Shown: positions 6,750 to 7,465 of the stretch, piece by piece
How the letters are laid out: each line of letters begins with the position of its first letter
How positions within the stretch are numbered: position 1 is the first letter of the stretch
NCBI GenBank assembly: GCA_016934875.1
Contig: JAFGSC010000025.1
Span: forward strand, 1-7,465
Direction: 5' to 3'
Source: Candidatus Atribacteria bacterium
Lineage (GTDB): Bacteria; Atribacterota; Phoenicimicrobiia; Phoenicimicrobiales; Stramentimicrobiaceae
DNA length: 7,465 nt
Made by a program: the position numbers and the translations under genes
Notes under the pieces: model-generated
Seen by the model: the letters and a program-made list of their open reading frames with translations, nothing else
Databases searched by the model: none
What the model was told of the DNA's origin: nothing

Positions 6750-7465
6750 ACTCACCTAACATATTTTTTATTTTCCAAGGTTTACCATCTTTTATAAATA
6801 ATTTAGCAACCCTACCTTTATCCGTTAAATGAACAACTTCATCAACAATGGTATGGAGCATCTCAGCGATACTTTCAATACGCATCGTATTTTCAGACTG
6901 CTCACCCCATAATGTGACCTCGTCACCAATAGAAACACCTTCGATATCTGTAATATCGATCATGGTTTGATCCATACATACCCTGCCAATCACTGGTACA
7001 CTCTTGCCCCTGACCAAGACGATTCCCTGGTTAGAAAGCAATCTAGGATATCCATCTGCATAACCTACGGGAAGGGTACCGACCAAGGTTTGTTTTTTGG
7101 TTTTATACGTTCTCCCGTATCCAATATAACTACCTTTTTTTACTTTTTTAATAAACGAAATATTCGTTTTAAAAGACAGCGCAGGATATAATTGAATTTT
7201 CTGCCTGCTTTCATACGATGGATATAATCCATAAATTGCACAGCCAGGACGGACTAAATTTAATCGAGTAGCCGGCAATTCTATCAAGGCACTACTATTG
7301 GCTGTATGAAAAAAAGGAATATCGATATCCATGATCTTAACTTTTTTCACTATTTTATTAAAAATATTAAACTGCTGAAATGCATATTCTTTATCAGGCT
7401 CATCAGCGGTAGAAAAATGGGTATAAATCCCCTGGATCTCAATATTTTTCATCTTACGAATGATA
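6730..7465 (-). CDS. alr: Alanine racemase, C-terminal part (N-terminus beyond window edge)
   Basis: Alr is the PLP-dependent enzyme that interconverts L- and D-alanine for peptidoglycan. The frame is open to the right edge; the ATG at 7452 is internal, and the PLP-lysine region lies outside. About 244 of an expected 370-390 residues are present. Numbering from that internal Met and comparing with the Geobacillus enzyme, I see THFSTADEPD with His12 (His166), HTANSSA with Asn52-Ser53 (203/204), and VRPG with Arg68 (219). Also present are GYGRTY with the catalytic base Tyr112 (265), GYADG with Tyr131 (284), and CMDQ with Met160-Asp161 (312/313). At the position of Tyr354 this protein has Asp204 (TIVDEVV instead of the Geobacillus TINYEV), and the tail GRVAKLFIKDGKPWKIKN differs from the Geobacillus RVPR ending. 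The stop codon lies within tsaE, so alr leads the t6A cluster. Alanine racemase is the firm call; a broadened serine/alanine specificity is possible. Confidence 0.94.
   Translation of the reverse strand, partial: IIRKMKNIEIQGIYTHFSTADEPDKEYAFQQFNIFNKIVKKVKIMDIDIPFFHTANSSALIELPATRLNLVRPGCAIYGLYPSYESRQKIQLYPALSFKTNISFIKKVKKGSYIGYGRTYKTKKQTLVGTLPVGYADGYPRLLSNQGIVLVRGKSVPVIGRVCMDQTMIDITDIEGVSIGDEVTLWGEQSENTMRIESIAEMLHTIVDEVVHLTDKGRVAKLFIKDGKPWKIKNMLGEYVINEK

Noticed and set aside
1..7465. CRISPR array, tRNA/rRNA, riboswitch or T-box, insertion sequence, phage or defence system
   Set aside because: Coding density is high and every long frame belongs to a conserved housekeeping family. I saw no repeat arrays, transposase motifs, tRNA-like cloverleaf or T-box sequence, so no new system is claimed.

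Overview
The window looks like an ordinary chromosomal segment of a low-to-moderate GC Gram-positive anaerobe. I infer the class Clostridia, perhaps Peptococcaceae-like. The reasons are a perfect CIRCE operator in front of groES-groEL, strong AGGAGG-type ribosome binding sites, TTG start codons, and a catabolic alanine dehydrogenase beside a sodium:alanine symporter. Genus-level placement is inference from protein character only.

Layout. Plus strand, left side: the C-terminal two thirds of an AGCS-family sodium:alanine (or glycine) symporter (1-954), then alanine dehydrogenase ald (1054-2166). The gap between them carries a perfect 14-bp inverted repeat that overlaps a candidate promoter. A strong hairpin with T-runs on both sides (2197-2233) lies between ald and the convergent groEL and can end transcription from both directions. 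Minus strand, right to left: alanine racemase alr (N-terminus beyond the right edge), tsaE, tsaB and tsaD (a compact t6A tRNA-modification cluster, with overlaps at the first two junctions), then groES and groEL behind their own promoter and CIRCE element. No convincing terminator separates tsaD from the groESL promoter.

How the genes work together. The symporter and Ald would import alanine and deaminate it to pyruvate, ammonium and NADH. Alr makes D-alanine for peptidoglycan, so alanine metabolism sits at both ends of the window in separate transcription units. TsaD, TsaB and TsaE, with TsaC/Sua5 encoded elsewhere, install N6-threonylcarbamoyl on A37 of ANN-decoding tRNAs. GroES-GroEL is the chaperonin, predicted to be repressed by HrcA. 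All coding space is explained by conserved families. I found no accessory, mobile, CRISPR or defence element and no new system. The points most worth a second look are the inverted repeat upstream of ald, an Asp in Alr at the position of the substrate-specificity tyrosine (Tyr354 of the Geobacillus enzyme), and the absence of rimI from the t6A cluster.
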